Below, in pieces: positions 32,146-44,466 of a DNA stretch of 64,000 nt. Both the position numbers and the translations under genes were made by a program. How positions within the stretch are numbered: the stretch's first letter is position 1; every line of letters begins with the position of its first letter. Source of the stretch: Phanerochaete sordida (Eukaryota; Basidiomycota; Agaricomycetes; Polyporales; Phanerochaetaceae); assembly GCA_019973155.2 (NCBI GenBank), contig BPQB01000085.1:1-64000 (forward strand), given 5' to 3'. The notes under the pieces are model-generated. The model saw nothing but the letters and a program-made list of their open reading frames with translations, was not told where the DNA came from and made no database searches.

Positions 32146-34400
32146 CTAGGGCATCGCGTTCAGCCTGTCCGCGAGGTTGTGCAGGAAGCCGACCGCGTCC
32201 TTGGTGACCGTGCGCCCGCGGCTCTTGTCGATGCACGCGCCGAACTCGGTCACCATCTTCGCGAGCATGCGGTTGCTCTTTGCGGTGGCGACGTCGCGGC
32301 GGAGCGCAAAGAGCTTGTCCATCTTGGCGCGGCGCGCGTCGCCCTCGGGTGCGGCCTCTTGCTGCGTGTCGCTGCGCGTGCGCGATGTGCGCATCGGCAC
32401 GATGAACACGGACGGGTCCGCGAGCTGCCGATGCACCGCGTCGAGCACCGCGAAGCCCTCCTTCGTGAGCGCTTTGGACTTGCTCGTCTCGAGCACCTCT
32501 GCGAACTGCCGCACGATCTGCGCCAGCATCGCGTTGTCCACCGCGTTAGGCGTCACGCGCGCGAGCTCCGCGAGCTGCTCCGCCTTGGTGAGGCGAGCGT
32601 TGAGCGCAGTGCCGACTTCACTGTCGCTGATGACGACAATGCCTTTCGCATCTTCTGGGTTTTTGAATCTGGCTTTCTTGAGCGGCACACCCCTCTGCAC
32701 GGCCCTCGAGACGTTGTTCGCGTTCGCGCGCTCGCCCAGGACCTGCCGCGCCTCGGTGAGGTGCATGTCGGCGAGATCCTTTAGGATGCCTTCCATGTTC
32801 CGCTGGTTGCTAGGCTTGGGCTTCGCAGCAGTCGGGCGTACGTAGGGCTACACAATAGAGCTGTTAGTCCGCGCTCGCAGACGGAAGGCTAACACAGGTC
32901 CGCACCTTCGGGTCCTTCAGTGGCCACACGAAGGCATCGTCCTCGGGGAAGCCGCTGTCCACGGCCAGGTCCATGAATCGCGCTCGCCATTCTTCGTAGT
33001 CAGGGCACTCCGCAAACTTTAATCTCCTGCAGTACCGAAGAAACTCCTCGAAGATGTCTGGAAGACCACCACAGAGGTCTGCCGGTGTGGCGGCGGCCTT
33101 CTCGCGCTTGAGACGCGTGTGAGCGGCGTCGGTCTTTGGAACCCCGTTTCGCGTCCAGCTCAAACCGCCGGGCGTCAGGAGGTGGATGAGCATCAGCGCG
33201 AGGGCTTCCATGTCATCCCTCCGAGTGGGAACTGCAAGGGTCGCGAATGAGATCTCAGCAAATTCCCGGTTCCGAGGAAAGAAGCGTACTTCTGCCTCTA
33301 CAGTGCACGTTCACGGACGAGAACCAGTAGTTTCCAATGAAATCGCGCTTCTTGTTGTTGTCTTCGAGGTGCCTCCCAGTGGCACTGTCGATATAGCGCT
33401 TGGAGAATCCGAAATCGATCATGTAGATCTTCTTCTCGTGGGGCGGCAAACCTATAACGCAGTTCCCAAGTTGGATATCACGGTGCAGGATGCCTCGGTT
33501 GTGCATCAGCTCCAGCCTAGAGATCTGGAAATAGACGGTGAGCTCGTCACAACCCTAGTTCCTGAAGGAAGCCACGGACCATTTGCATCGCTATGGAGCA
33601 CACACTCCGTAGGTCCATTGTGCTCATTCCGCTTTTCCGATAGAGAGAATCAAGGCTCGGGCCCAGGAGCGAGATGGCGAGCCAGTCCCAGTCACCTTCG
33701 ACACCCGAGGCGTACAAAGTCGGCATGCCCTCTCCGCCCTGCAGGGTAGGGTAGAAGCCGCGCTCGTAACGGTTCGTAGGACATTCATGTTCAACGTCTT
33801 GGAGCTTGAGGGCAACGACCTGCTGGTTGTGCAGGTGGGTGGCCTTGAAGATCGCGCCTGCAGTGTGGTGTCAGCCTGGGTGCGCGGCGCGTGACATGCG
33901 AAGCATAAGGGGGTGCGCGAGCAAAGTGGGGAAGGCGCTAGCCAAGCAAAATCTTGAACGCGGAGGCTTTCTCGTCTTTGCGACAGCTGTTCCACTGCAG
34001 TGGGCGGAGAGAGGACTTGTAAAGTTCAATCACAGAGGAACGGCGCGCGTCCGAACGATATAGAAGATCGTCGAGACCGGCGTGCCCGACGGATCGAGCT
34101 ACGTAACGCACGGGCTCTGAGGAAACGACTGGTCAAGGTCCAAGGATGGCGCGCATAGCGAACTCGTGGACGCCGCGGCGGCGTCTGATGACAGCACATG
34201 GCCTCTTTTCCGTTTGGCGGAAGAGGCATCGCGGGCGAGCGCACGACGAGAGCGGGACATGTTCGTCTCCTTGGACCTTGCCTCACAAGAAATGGAAGGA
34301 GACAAAGTTGTGGGGTGTGCAGCAACTCACCTGAGTAGCCCGAACCCAAGCATTCGCCGAGCCACCAGTTCCCGACTCGCTGGGGATAGTGTGGTGACAT
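32146..34400 (-). CDS. CK1-like protein kinase with altered catalytic loop
   Basis: Casein-kinase-1-type kinase. Five exons give 536 aa (introns 33858-34330, 33525-33579, 33232-33289 and 32848-32905). The N-lobe has VGNWWLGECLGSGYSG (Gly loop) and VVALK (Lys41). The catalytic loop is HRDIQLGN: Asp132 and Asn137 are kept, but the usual Lys two residues after Asp is Gln134. DFG-Asp is 153 (DFGFSKRY). After it come FIGNYWFSSVNVHCRGR and a CK1-type C-lobe (RRDDMEALALMLIHLLTPGGLSW, EFLRYCRRLKFAECPDYEEW). From about residue 320 a 215-aa helical tail follows that I do not recognise. The first intron is 473 nt, about nine times the norm, and includes a small open frame starting MSRSRRALARD; an alternative first exon is possible. 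Confidence 0.88.
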
Positions 34401-35447
34401 GTGGTGCCTGCAGATTTAGAGGTCCGCGCTGCGCAGTGAGATGGGTCGGCGTTGGGAGTGCACGCGGTCGCCGTCGGAGGCTGGGACGCTGTTCGATGCC
34501 GGCCGGTGCGGAACGTCGAGAAGCAGAGGGCAGTCGAACAGGCTCAGCACGAGCACACGAACGGGTCCGAGACGGGATAGGTGGGCGCTGGCGTCGCTGT
34601 GTTCCGCAGCGAGTGCGAGGTGGAGGGCAGCGAGCAGAGGGTGTATGGCGGTGGGCAGGTGAGTGTGGGCGACACACCCGAACCAAAACGCGACTTCGGC
34701 AGAACGATCACGTGGCCCAGACTCGCGTGGTCTTGGGCGCTTCCTGGCGTGGCCGGGGCGGCTGCCGCGAGCGCCGGCGGAGGAGGAACCTGAAGGAGCC
34801 TTTCACGGTCAGTCCAGTCGGTTCGAACGCGTTGCCCAGCGGGCGTGCTCTACTCACATGTGCATCCTAGGTCCGGCTTGCTGCACCAGCGAGCCGCGGA
34901 AAAACATGTCCAACCGCAGCGCGCAGAACAGCGTCGTCCCGACGAATCGTGTGCGCAGACCAAGACCTCGTTTCCACACGTCGCTTCCACAGAGCACCGT
35001 ATCAAAACCGGCTCGAGCTCGTCGTCTTCCATCCTGGCGGCCCAAGTGTTCTTGCTGTCGGGCGACGATCATTTCCCGTTCTCCTCGCCGTTGCACGTGT
35101 GGCACCGCCCAATCTGTCGCGCTGTCCCGCGACGCCCCGCCCGAGCCGTCCGAGCCGACCTTTCTTCGCTCGACATCCAGGAGCTACCGTACGCTCATGA
35201 CCGCCGCGCAGCATGGCTCGCCCTGCGGTACCGTATGTTCTCTTGTCACCCGCACGTCAACACCCGCCCTCCTGACAACTCTCTCTCAGTTTTCGCGCAG
35301 AGAATCAATGTCTCATCTGCATTTCTCAGTTTTGAGCGATGATCCCAGCTGACAATCCGTACGGCGAACCGCATGGTGACGCACGGCCAGAGACTCGCCC
35401 AAATGCGTCGTATGTCTGCGTCGCGAAGTCTTGGACCAGCCGCGAGG
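34401..35447. other. Divergent intergenic region between the kinase and GH30
   Basis: About 1 kb upstream of both genes. No supported gene; the long open frames here look like shadows of GC-rich sequence. Confidence 0.4.
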
Positions 35448-35453
35448 TATAAA
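35448..35453 (+). promoter_or_regulatory. TATA box of the GH30 gene
   Basis: TATAAA (then T) 79 bp before the ATG, in otherwise GC-rich sequence. Suitably placed for a regulated secreted-enzyme gene. Confidence 0.65.
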
Positions 35454-35526
35454 TCCTCTTGCGACGGGCAGGCAGTCCTCAGCAACTCCTCAGCACACTC
35501 GCGCCTCCCCGCCCAGTCCTCTCAGG

Positions 35527-37734
35527 ATGCGAGCCTTTGCTCTGGCCGCCTCTCTCGTCTCGGTCGTGCTCCCCATCGCGGCGCAGCAGATCTACGACAT
35601 CGTACGTCGCGCCCCGCCGCTCCGCTCAACGCCTCCGCTCATGTCCCCATAGTATGCTACCGTGTGGGACAGGTCCCAGCTTTTCACATACACGAACCTC
35701 GGCAGCAACCCCATCAATTTCGTGACCCCCGGTGCCATCGGCGACGCCGACATCGTCGTCAACGATGGCCAGGTATACCAGACCATGGTCGGGCACGGTG
35801 CCTCGCTCAGTAAGTCCCCCTTACGGCAGCCCACGACATACGATATTGAGCTATTGTCGGCAGCCGACTCGTCTGCCGAGCTTCTGAACAACATGAAGGT
35901 ACGTTTCTGCCCCTCTATGTCATTTCGTGCCGCTAACGCGCCGTCCAGAACTCGAACCCGTCGACCTACTGGTCCATTCTTGGCTACCTGTTTGATCGTA
36001 AGTGCATCCCTTCCGCCTTCTTTGATGAACAGCCCAGGCTGACTGCGGATGTATTAGCTACCGACGGCAACGGCGGCGCCGGCCTCTCCTACATTCGCGT
36101 CCCGCTCGGTGCCTCCGACTTTTCCGCTTCCGGTAGGAACTCGCGCATGAAGGCCACCCTGAAGGAAGGCTGATTGTGTTCCGCAGTCTACAGCTACGAC
36201 GACGTCGCCGGCGATACCTCCCTCAGCCAATTCAACATCAACAAGGCCCCATCTTACGTCTTCTCGGTCTTGAACGACATCAAGGGCATCAACCCCTACC
36301 TCAAGGTTCATCTGCTTCCCTGGTCTCCCGTGAGTCCTAGTTTACCTTTCTGTGCTTCCGAGGCTGACATCTATTCCGAAGCCTGGCTGGATGAAGGACA
36401 GTGGTACCATGAACGGCGGCAACTTCCTCACCCAATACGTTAGCGTCTGTAAGTACAATTCCGTAATGCCTTTGTCCGTCTGGTTCTGAGCAAGACCTTC
36501 AGACGCCCAATACCTCTTGAAGAGTCTTCAGGGCTTCCAGAGCCACGGTATCACCGCATACGCGGTAAGCGGGGTTGTCAAAGTTGTGTGTACATGTATT
36601 CACACCCGCTGCGACACTAGATCGGCGTCCAGGCAAGTACAGGGTCCTTCGTCCCTGCACAATATCGGCTAACCGTTGTCTTCGCAGAACGAACCCGAGA
36701 ACAGCAACCCGAGCTACCCCACCGCCATAGTCACTGCGACGCAGGAGGCGCAGGTCGCTACCGCGCTTCGCACGCTGATGAACAACAACGGCTTCTCGGG
36801 CACGCGCATCGTCGGCTACGACCACAACTGGTCTGATGCCGGTGGCTACCCCGTCCAAATTGTGAGTCACACTCTGCGCACACACGATGGCCGCGCTGAC
36901 CGGCATGCAGATGCAGCAAGCCCCAAACGCGTTCTCAGGTGTCGCATTCCACTGCTACTCCGGCGACGTCAGCGAGCAGGACACGTTCCACAACGCGTTC
37001 CCGAGCAAGGAGATCTACTTCACCGAGTGCACGGGCACCTACGGCTCTGACTGGTGGAGCGACATCAAGGTGTGCTCCTTGCTACGTCTCTCCAAGGCTT
37101 GCTGCTGACCGCGACACAGTGGTACATGGACAACCTCTACGTCGGCTCGGTCGAGCACAACTCGATGGCGGTGCTCATGTGGAACCTCGCACTGGACGGG
37201 AACGGCCAGCCAGAGACGCCGGGCTCGAACTCGTGCGCGAACCCGCCGTGCCGGCCCGTCGTGACGATCAGCGGGTCGAGCTACACGGTGAACCAGGAGT
37301 TCTACGCGATGGCGCAGGCGAGCAAGGCGATCGTGCCGAAGGACGCGGGCGGGCCGTTCGCGCAGCGCATCGGCGTGAGCACGGGCGGGAGCCTCGGCTG
37401 GGCGCTGCGCGTCGGCGCGTACGTGACGCGCCGCGTGAGCGCGAGCGACTGGCTCCGCTACTCGCTCGTCGTCCTCAACTGGGACGACAGCGCGAGCACG
37501 ACGTGGAACCCGCAGGCGGTGCGCACGACGATCGAGTTCCGCGGCATGCAGGCCGCGTACACGTTCCCCGTCGGCGTCACCACGCTCTGGTGGTACGCGC
37601 CGGCGACCGGCAGCGCGCAGGGCACGTTCATGAACGCGACCGCGAAGACGGAGCCCGTCCCCGTCGCCAAGAACGCGACGAACGCGACGGTCGAGGAGCG
37701 CGAGTACAAGATCCGCGGTGCCCGCTACTGGTAG
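35527..37734 (+). CDS. Secreted glycoside hydrolase family 30
   Basis: Secreted (beta/alpha)8 hydrolase, in fungi usually endo-beta-1,6-glucanase or glucosylceramidase-like. Twelve exons give 540 aa. The signal peptide MRAFALAASLVSVVLPIAAQQ starts at 35527. Domain motifs: VYQTMVGHGASLTDSSAELL, GLSYIRVPLGASDFS, SPPGWMKDSGTMNGG, then IGVQNEPENSNPSYP with acid/base Glu, HNWSDAG, GVAFHCYSGD and IYFTECTG with the nucleophile Glu. A beta-sandwich completes the C-terminus. Both catalytic Glu are present. The nine codons around NEP depend on unusual splicing: a 12-nt exon (36621-36632) between a GT-AG and a GC-AG intron. The last exon is intronless and more GC-rich. The exact glycan is not readable from sequence. 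Confidence 0.94.
36621..36632 (+). other. 12-nt microexon in GH30 (encodes Ile-Gly-Val-Gln)
   Basis: Sits between introns 36565-36620 (GT-AG) and 36633-36687 (GC-AG, donor CAG|GCAAGT). It supplies IGVQ directly before the catalytic NEP, a family-conserved strand, so it must be included for an active enzyme. Confidence 0.88.
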
Positions 37735-39968
37735 GGCATCGTCGGCTACCTTACGACTATTTATGACCCCCACGATGGTTTTTGTCTGGTTATCGAGCCC
37801 GTAGTGTTCAGTGTTCGTCCAGGGCTGCCACTTGGCTTCAGAAAAACTGGAAAAAATTGTACGCGGTTCTCTCGTGGCTTTTAGGTTGTGCAGATGTACT
37901 TTCATAGTCTGGGAAACAAATGATATTTTTTGCTTGGGCAACGCGCGGGGGCGGCCAAGGGTGCCAGGGTCTGGTGTCGTCTCAAACTCTGCTTGACAGC
38001 TGAGACTTGTGACGATCTGTCCCGCAGCTAGCTTTGTGGCGTCCGGCAGCGACCGGCGACGACGGGGATCTCAGCCCGCCACGGGGAAAAATTGCGTTAC
38101 GTAACCAGCAGAGCCAGCAGCTACGGTCGTCGGCGACAGAAACCTGGACGAATGGCGGCAGATCGGCATGAGCGTAAATGCAGAGGGTCGGAAGCCCGCC
38201 GTCCGTGTTGCGGCGTTCTTTACTTCACCAGCGGCATCGTGGCGAAGTCCGTCCGCAGCGGCTCGTGAAGGAGGCGTTTGGTAAAAAGCTGGCTAGTGCC
38301 GACGAGCGCGGTTACAGGGGTAGCGCAGACGTTTCCAGGGTGCTTCGGAGACAGAGGGCCCCCAACGCCAAGCTTGATGACGTCGCGGGTATTGGCAATG
38401 TTGCGTTGTCTTTGAATGTGGTGCAGTGGTCGTAGGTGGACAGCTACAGGGTGGTGGTTATTCGTTCATCTGTTTTAGTCCCAGTACACTAGCGCGATGA
38501 TAGGAAGGACGGGGCGGAAGCCTCAGAAGCTTTGCCATTTCCGTTTGGCGGTAGACCTAGCTCACGAGCTTTCGCTATTTCATGCACAGACATATATCGT
38601 CTGCCCGCTGCAGGATGCCTGTCAGACACCACGAGCGACTCGAGCCAGGAAGCACTTACATTTATACGGGCTCAAGGACTTTGGCAATGCTAGGATTATG
38701 AAGTTGCCCCAGGTCTGATCGGAATGATGCTTGACTGGTCGTCGTAGTGTAGACTCGATGGCGGAGTCTTGAAGCCCAGGTTACCGTAGTATTCGGTATG
38801 ACATCTGGGACACGAATGTCAAGCTGACCTAGCCGCACAAGCAACTCGACCCGCAGCCGGAGAGCAGCTCGTAGACGCGTCGCCGACTCGCATCAGCACC
38901 GGCTTGAGGCCGAGGGTCTCAAAGTTCGCGTACGCTATACATCGCTCCCCACCACAATAAGAGCGATGTCAGCGAATAACCACAGGTAGTCGCAGCCGCT
39001 AGCAGCAAGTCGCGTCGAGACACGCGGGTCGTTCTGACCAAGTCAGTGCGCCAGGCGCCGTTACGTGTAAATTAGACCGCAGGTACATCAGGGTCTCCGT
39101 TTGCGCTGAAACCGGCACATCTTCGGACATGGCTATCAGACGAGGTCCTGAAGATGAGAGACACGAGTGCCCCGCATACCACCCTCGTCGATGAACGGTA
39201 CTGCTCGTGAACGAGAGTGGTATGCTGGACACCCAGTCTGGCCAGGCGTAGCTTTCCTAGCACAGGAACTGCCAAGCAGGTATGCTGCCATCGGACCAAT
39301 CGCGATAGGCTTGACGGTTGCTTGATGCATGGAGGACGTGGGACAGACGGCGAGGACGAGGTGCTCGGACTGTGTCGGAAACGTCGGTTCGTTCTCGCAG
39401 CTGGCGCTCCGAAGGTCTTGAGCCTGGAAGTGGGACGATGGAAGAGGGCTAGCACGTGCGTAGGGAGGGTGCAGTCGAGTCTCGCTCAGCCTGGTCAGCG
39501 CTGCAGGCGGCGTTGACAGATCTCTGGGCGAGAATTGGTATTTTCCGAATCCACCGGGTGGTGCGGTGCGCCCCAACGGATTGCACTGTGCTCCCACGCG
39601 AAATTTCTGTCCGAGTCGCACTGTCGGCGATGCGGTGCACAGGCCGCGCACTGGCCAAGCGTGCAATACCGTCGAGGCCGTTGGATATCGCCGGAAGAAA
39701 AAGGCTGAGAGTGGGGAAAGAGGCTCGGCATGGACCCGTCTTTGGGGCTTTATTGATCCCCGGCGCTTGCGACTAGCGAGCGGAGGGGAAGCGACGAAGC
39801 GCCGGGTGCCCTTCCCCATAAAAACGACAGGGAGCCAATCGTTTCTTCGCTCTTTCGCCTCCTCCCTCCTCTCTCCCCCGTCCGCTTCCTGCCACCTCAC
39901 AGGAGCGCACGTCCAGCGAGGACCTCTTTCACTCCTTTTTCATCGCGTGCGAGACCAACAAGGGCACC
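37735..39968. other. Large intergenic region
   Basis: 2.2 kb between GH30 and the desaturase. One minus-strand segment (about 38229-38370) reads GPLSPKHPGNVCATPVTALV and then a peptide ending FATMPLVK before a TAA. It looks protein-like but I cannot link it to a start or a family. A TATA-like CATAAAAA lies near 39817, about 150 bp before the desaturase ATG. Nothing else is supported. Confidence 0.4.
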
Positions 39969-41527
39969 ATGAAGACCACCGTCAGCAACGGGCGGGTCAC
40001 CGTCGAGCAGGACACGTTCATGATTCCTGACCTGACCATCAAAGACCTCCTTTCCGCCATCCCGTACGTCCTTGCCCGTGCCCCTCCTCTCCGCTGTCGA
40101 GACTCACGCGTCGTTGCCTTTGCAGGAAGCACTGCTTCGAGCGGTCGGCCTTCAAGTCTTCCCTCTACGTGTACGCCCTTGCCACGCTTTCCGACGCGTC
40201 TCTCCGTGCTGACAGGCCGTACACAGTGTCTGGGACTTCTTCCTTATCGCCTGTATCTGGAAGGCCGCGGATTACGCCGATTCGTTCATTACGCCTGAGC
40301 AGATCAGCCTTCCCAGTCCCTACCTGTACACCTTCCTCCGCATTGCTATCTGGTCGCTCTATGCGTTCGCCAACGGTCTCGTCATGACCGGTCTCTGGGT
40401 CGTCGCCCACGAGTGCGGTCACCAGGCGTTCTCGGAGTCCAAGGCCATCAACAACTCCGTTGGTTGGGTCCTCCACTCGGCGTGCGTCTACTTCCATTCT
40501 GCCGTTGACGCCTCTTATCTAACTCGCGTCTGCAGTCTTGGTGTTCCTTACCACTCGTGGCGTATCAGCCATGCCAAGCACCATGCCTCCACCGCGCACA
40601 TGACTCAGGACCAGGTCTTTGTTCCTAAGACTCGCGCAGAGCGTCACCTGCCGGCCTTCAAGCCCGAACAGGAGAACCTTGAGGGCTCCTCTGTCACCCA
40701 GGAGGTCATGAAGGAGCTCTGGGAGGCTGTCGGCGACAGCCCGCTTGCCGCTGCCCTCGGCGCTGCTAGCTACCTCACCGTCGGCTGGCCCATGTACCTC
40801 TTCACCAACGCGTCCGGTCAGAAGCGCTACCCGAGTGGAACGAACCGTGAGTGTCTACGCCCGTTCTCACACTGCATGTGATACTGATTGATGGTTGTCA
40901 GACTTCAACCCCGGCTCTATTATCTTCTCGCCGCACCACTTCATGCAGATCGTGATGTCCGACATCGGCGTGTTCATCTGGGCGGCTGCGATTGGAGCCT
41001 CGATCTACCACTTTGGCTTCAGCACCACCTTCCGTGTCTACGTCGCGCCCTACCTTTGGGTCAACCACTGGCTGATCCTGATCACGTTCCTCCAGCACAC
41101 CGACCCCGTTCTGCCTCACTACCGCGCATCCGAGTTCACTTTCCCTCGTGGCGCCCTCTCGACTCTGGACCGCAACCTCCTCGGCGAGGTCGGCAGCATC
41201 ATGGGCTGGATCGGCGCGACCACTACGCACGGCATTTCCGAGACCCACGTCCTTCACCACGTCAACAGCAAGATCCCGCACTACAACGCATGGGAGGCGG
41301 CTGCTGCGCTGCGCAAGCGTCTCGAGCAAGCGGGTATCAAGCTCGAAGGCCGTCCGAGTGGCTGGGGAGAGATGTACCGTGTCTTCCGCGAGTGCAAGTT
41401 CGTCGAGGACGACGGCGACATCCTGTTCTACAAGAACGCGTACGGCATCGCGCACACGCGCCCCGTCTTCGCCGACCACAGCGCCAGCGACTCTGGCGTC
41501 GAGGTCGACACCGACAAGAAGCTTTAA
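39969..41527 (+). CDS. Delta-12 fatty acid desaturase (oleate to linoleate)
   Basis: ER membrane di-iron desaturase that makes linoleic acid from oleoyl chains. Five exons give 443 aa (introns 40064-40125, 40171-40226, 40482-40535 and 40847-40901). The three histidine boxes are complete: HECGHQAF, HAKHHAS (after YHSWRIS) and HVLHHVNSKIPHYNA. Four or more membrane segments surround them, and LQHTDPVLPHY is typical of delta-12 enzymes. The ATG at 39969 (MKTTVSNGRVTVEQDTF) gives a short cytosolic start before FMIPDLTIKDLLSAIPKHCFERS, the canonical pre-domain. Delta-15 activity cannot be excluded. Confidence 0.95.
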
Positions 41528-42225
41528 GCTACTCCCGCACCGCACACGGATCTTCATTTCGCCTCTCCCCCTCTCAGTCTCGCTTTCGCATTGCATTGTT
41601 CGTCGTCACATCCATCTTGTCCGTGTTGCATTATCCTGGGTCACCTGCACTGGTCGGTCTCCACATCATTAGACACGCACCCGGAACGGTCGCCGGAGTC
41701 GTGCCCTGCGGGGCTTGGAGAAAAGCGCCTGGGGCCCGCTACCGCTGCAGGGGTCGGGCGCGCCGGGCGGCGCTGTACATTAGAAAGGGCGCAAGCGCGT
41801 CGGCCCGGGGGCAGCCAGCTTAGAGTAAAATTCGAACGCACGCATAGAGTACTTTGGTAGAACGCTCTCCCCGTCGTGTTAGAGTTGCTAGCCGCAATCT
41901 GAGATTGTTGCTCCCTCCCACCGTCCTTGTCTGCAGATCTGACATTTTGCGTTTTCTTTGCGCCGCCTAGGTGCAGAAGCCCAGATGAAAATCCTTCCGC
42001 AGCACCACATCTGCGGATGTTTCAGTGCATGCCGCAAACGCCGCTGCCGACGCGGAGTCCGTCAGGTGCTGTGCGACGCAGGTTGAGCAGCGTAGGGAGG
42101 GTGCGTGTGTTTGAGAGGTGCGCCGGAGGCAGCTGATTTCGCACCGTGCGCCGCCCGAAGCGCGGGGCCGACACATATACAGCAGCCCGCGCCCACGTCC
42201 TCGCCCATCCTTGCCACCGCCCACG
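41528..42225. other. Intergenic region before the acyl-CoA dehydrogenase
   Basis: About 700 bp with the desaturase 3' region and the next promoter. No gene recognised. Confidence 0.4.
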
Positions 42226-44466
42226 ATGCGCGCCGAAGACGGATTCCAGCAGGTGCGTCCCCAGCTTCTGCACGAGGAGCCGCGAGAGCTGAACACAGCG
42301 CAGACGCCGTACACCGAGCCGAACGCGTACACGGCGGACAGCGCGCTGCCGGGGCTGCTCAAGCGCCTCCTCCCGCCCGCCGTGCACGCCGCCGTCGAGG
42401 GCGACCTCGTGCGCTTCGGCGGCGAGGGCCTCGCCGGTGCGCCCCCTTTCCTCGCGCTCCTCGCGCGCCGCTGACGAAGGCGCAGAGCTCCGCGCGCTGA
42501 GCGCGCGCGCGGGCGAGCCGCGGCTCACGCAGTACGACCACTGGGGCGCGCGCGTCGACGACCTGCGCACGAGCGAGGGCTGGCGCGGGCTCAAGGCGGC
42601 GATGCAGCGCGAGGGCGTGCCCGCGATCTTCTACGAGCGCGCGTATGGCGAGCATAGCCGGGTGTATGGCTTCGTGAAGCATATGTTGGCGTCGGGCTCG
42701 TCGAGTGTGGTGCGTGCGCCCGACGTTTGGTGTGTGGGACGGTGCTGATTGCGGGGTAGATATTCTGTCCGCTGGCGATGACGGATGGTGTGGCGAGAGG
42801 TACGTCGGTCGGATTGCGAGGTGGAGGGTGAGGGCTAAACAGTCTCTGCAGTGCTGGAGTTGACCGGAAGTGCTGCGGCCAAGCGTGACATCCTACCGCG
42901 GTTGATCAGGTCAGAGCACAGAATGGATAGAATACAGCACGTACTGACTTTCTGCCAGCCGTGACCCCGATATGGCGTTCACCGCAGGGCAATGGATGAC
43001 TGAGGTCAGCATACTCGATCCACAACCCTCCTGACTTTACGCTTATGTTGCCGTCTCTAGCGCCCCGGAGGCTCAGACATCTCGCAGACTGAGACCGTCG
43101 CCCATCCTGTTGCCGACGCCACGAGCCCCTACGGCCCCGTGCACAGCATCGACGGCTTCAAGTGGTTCTCCAGTGCGACCGACAGCGACGTCGCCGTGGC
43201 GCTCGCACGCACAGGGAGCGTCGAGTCGGGCGCACGGGGGCTCTCGCTGTTCCTCGTGCCGCTGCGGCGCCCGCTCATCCGTCCCGTCGGCACCCCGCGG
43301 CCACCAGCGCTGACGAACAACATCCGCATCCACCGGCTGAAGGACAAGGTCGGGACGAAGGTCGTGCCGACGGCCGAGCTCGAGCTCGCGGGCGCGGAGG
43401 GGTACCGCCTCGGCGCCGCGGGCGATGGCGTGCGGCTCATCGCGCCCGTGCTGAACATCACGCGCATGCACTCCGCGGTGACGTCTCTCGGCTCGCTGCG
43501 CCGCTGCCTCGCGATCGCTACCGCGTACTCGCGCGTGCGCACGATTGGCGGCCGGCAGCTCCTCTGCGAGAACGCGCTGCACGTCGCGGAGCTCGCGAAG
43601 GCGAATGTCTTGTACCGCGCGCTCACACATCTCACGTTCGGCGCGGTGCTCCTCCTCGGCAAGACTGAGTGTGGGGTCGCGACGCCGCAGGAGGCGGACC
43701 GCCTTCGGCTCATGACGCCCGCAGTGAAGGCGTTCGCGTCCGACCGCGCGAGCTATGTCATGGAGGAGTGCATGTCGCTCATGGGCGGGCAGGGCTACAT
43801 GGAGGAGACTGGGTTCGGGACGTGAGTGTCTGGTGCGCATACAGTCAACTATAGCTGACATACCGGCTGTAGGATTATCAAGGATGCCTGGGTCGAGAAG
43901 ATCTGGGAGGGCACCGTGACCGTCCTTGCCCTGGACATGATCCGCGCAGCGTCCAAGCCCGGCGTCGTGGACTCTTTCGCATCCGTACGTCAGCATGTCA
44001 TCGACACATCTGCATGCACTGACCTTTCTCTCAGTGGGCCGACTCCATCATGACCTCCTGCCCCGCCGCGCTCGTCCGCCAGCTCACCGTCCCACTGGCC
44101 CTCCTGCGCACGGGTCTTGACGAGACGCGCTCGACGTACACAACGCGCCCTGCCCCGCTGGCCGCCCGCCCCGCGCTCATGCTCTACGCACACGTCACCT
44201 CGGCGTTGTATTTGCTCGAGCACGCCGTCTGGGCGCACGCGACGGGCGAGCCGAGCGCAGAGACTGATGTGGAGGTCTTCCGCCGCTGGGTCGAGGAGTG
44301 CGGGCTTGAGCAAGCTCTGCAGGACCTTGCACGCGCAAAGGCGGCGGGCGCAGGGAGGCCGAAGACCGACCAAGAGATTGTATACGGTGCGGGCGTGGAA
44401 GAGGAGGATGTTAAGGCCCAGCCGAACCTCGTTGGCGACGGTCGGCGCGTGAGCGCGCATTTGTGA
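42226..44466 (+). CDS. AidB-like acyl-CoA dehydrogenase
   Basis: FAD-dependent flavoprotein of the acyl-CoA dehydrogenase superfamily, closest by motif to the AidB branch. Eight exons give 627 aa (introns 42437-42485, 42710-42759, 42800-42851, 42910-42958, 43005-43060, 43822-43872 and 43985-44034). It opens MRAEDGFQQ. Motifs: FCPLAMTDG, MAFTAGQWMTERPGGSDIS (flavin-contact strand), VHSIDGFKWFSSATDSDVAVALAR, GARGLSLFLVPLR, NNIRIHRLKDKVGTKVVPTAEL, SLMGGQGYMEETG and IIKDAWVEKIWEGTVTVLALD. The C-terminal helical domain is longer than in mitochondrial enzymes. The physiological substrate of fungal members is unknown; no peroxisomal PTS1 tripeptide is present (it ends SAHL). Confidence 0.92.

Noticed and set aside
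37039..37941. 300-codon minus-strand open frame
   Set aside because: Antisense shadow of the last GH30 exon.
40898..41596. 232-codon minus-strand open frame
   Set aside because: Antisense shadow of the desaturase, whose histidine boxes are on the plus strand.
43073..43996. 307-codon minus-strand open frame
   Set aside because: Antisense shadow of the acyl-CoA dehydrogenase coding exons.
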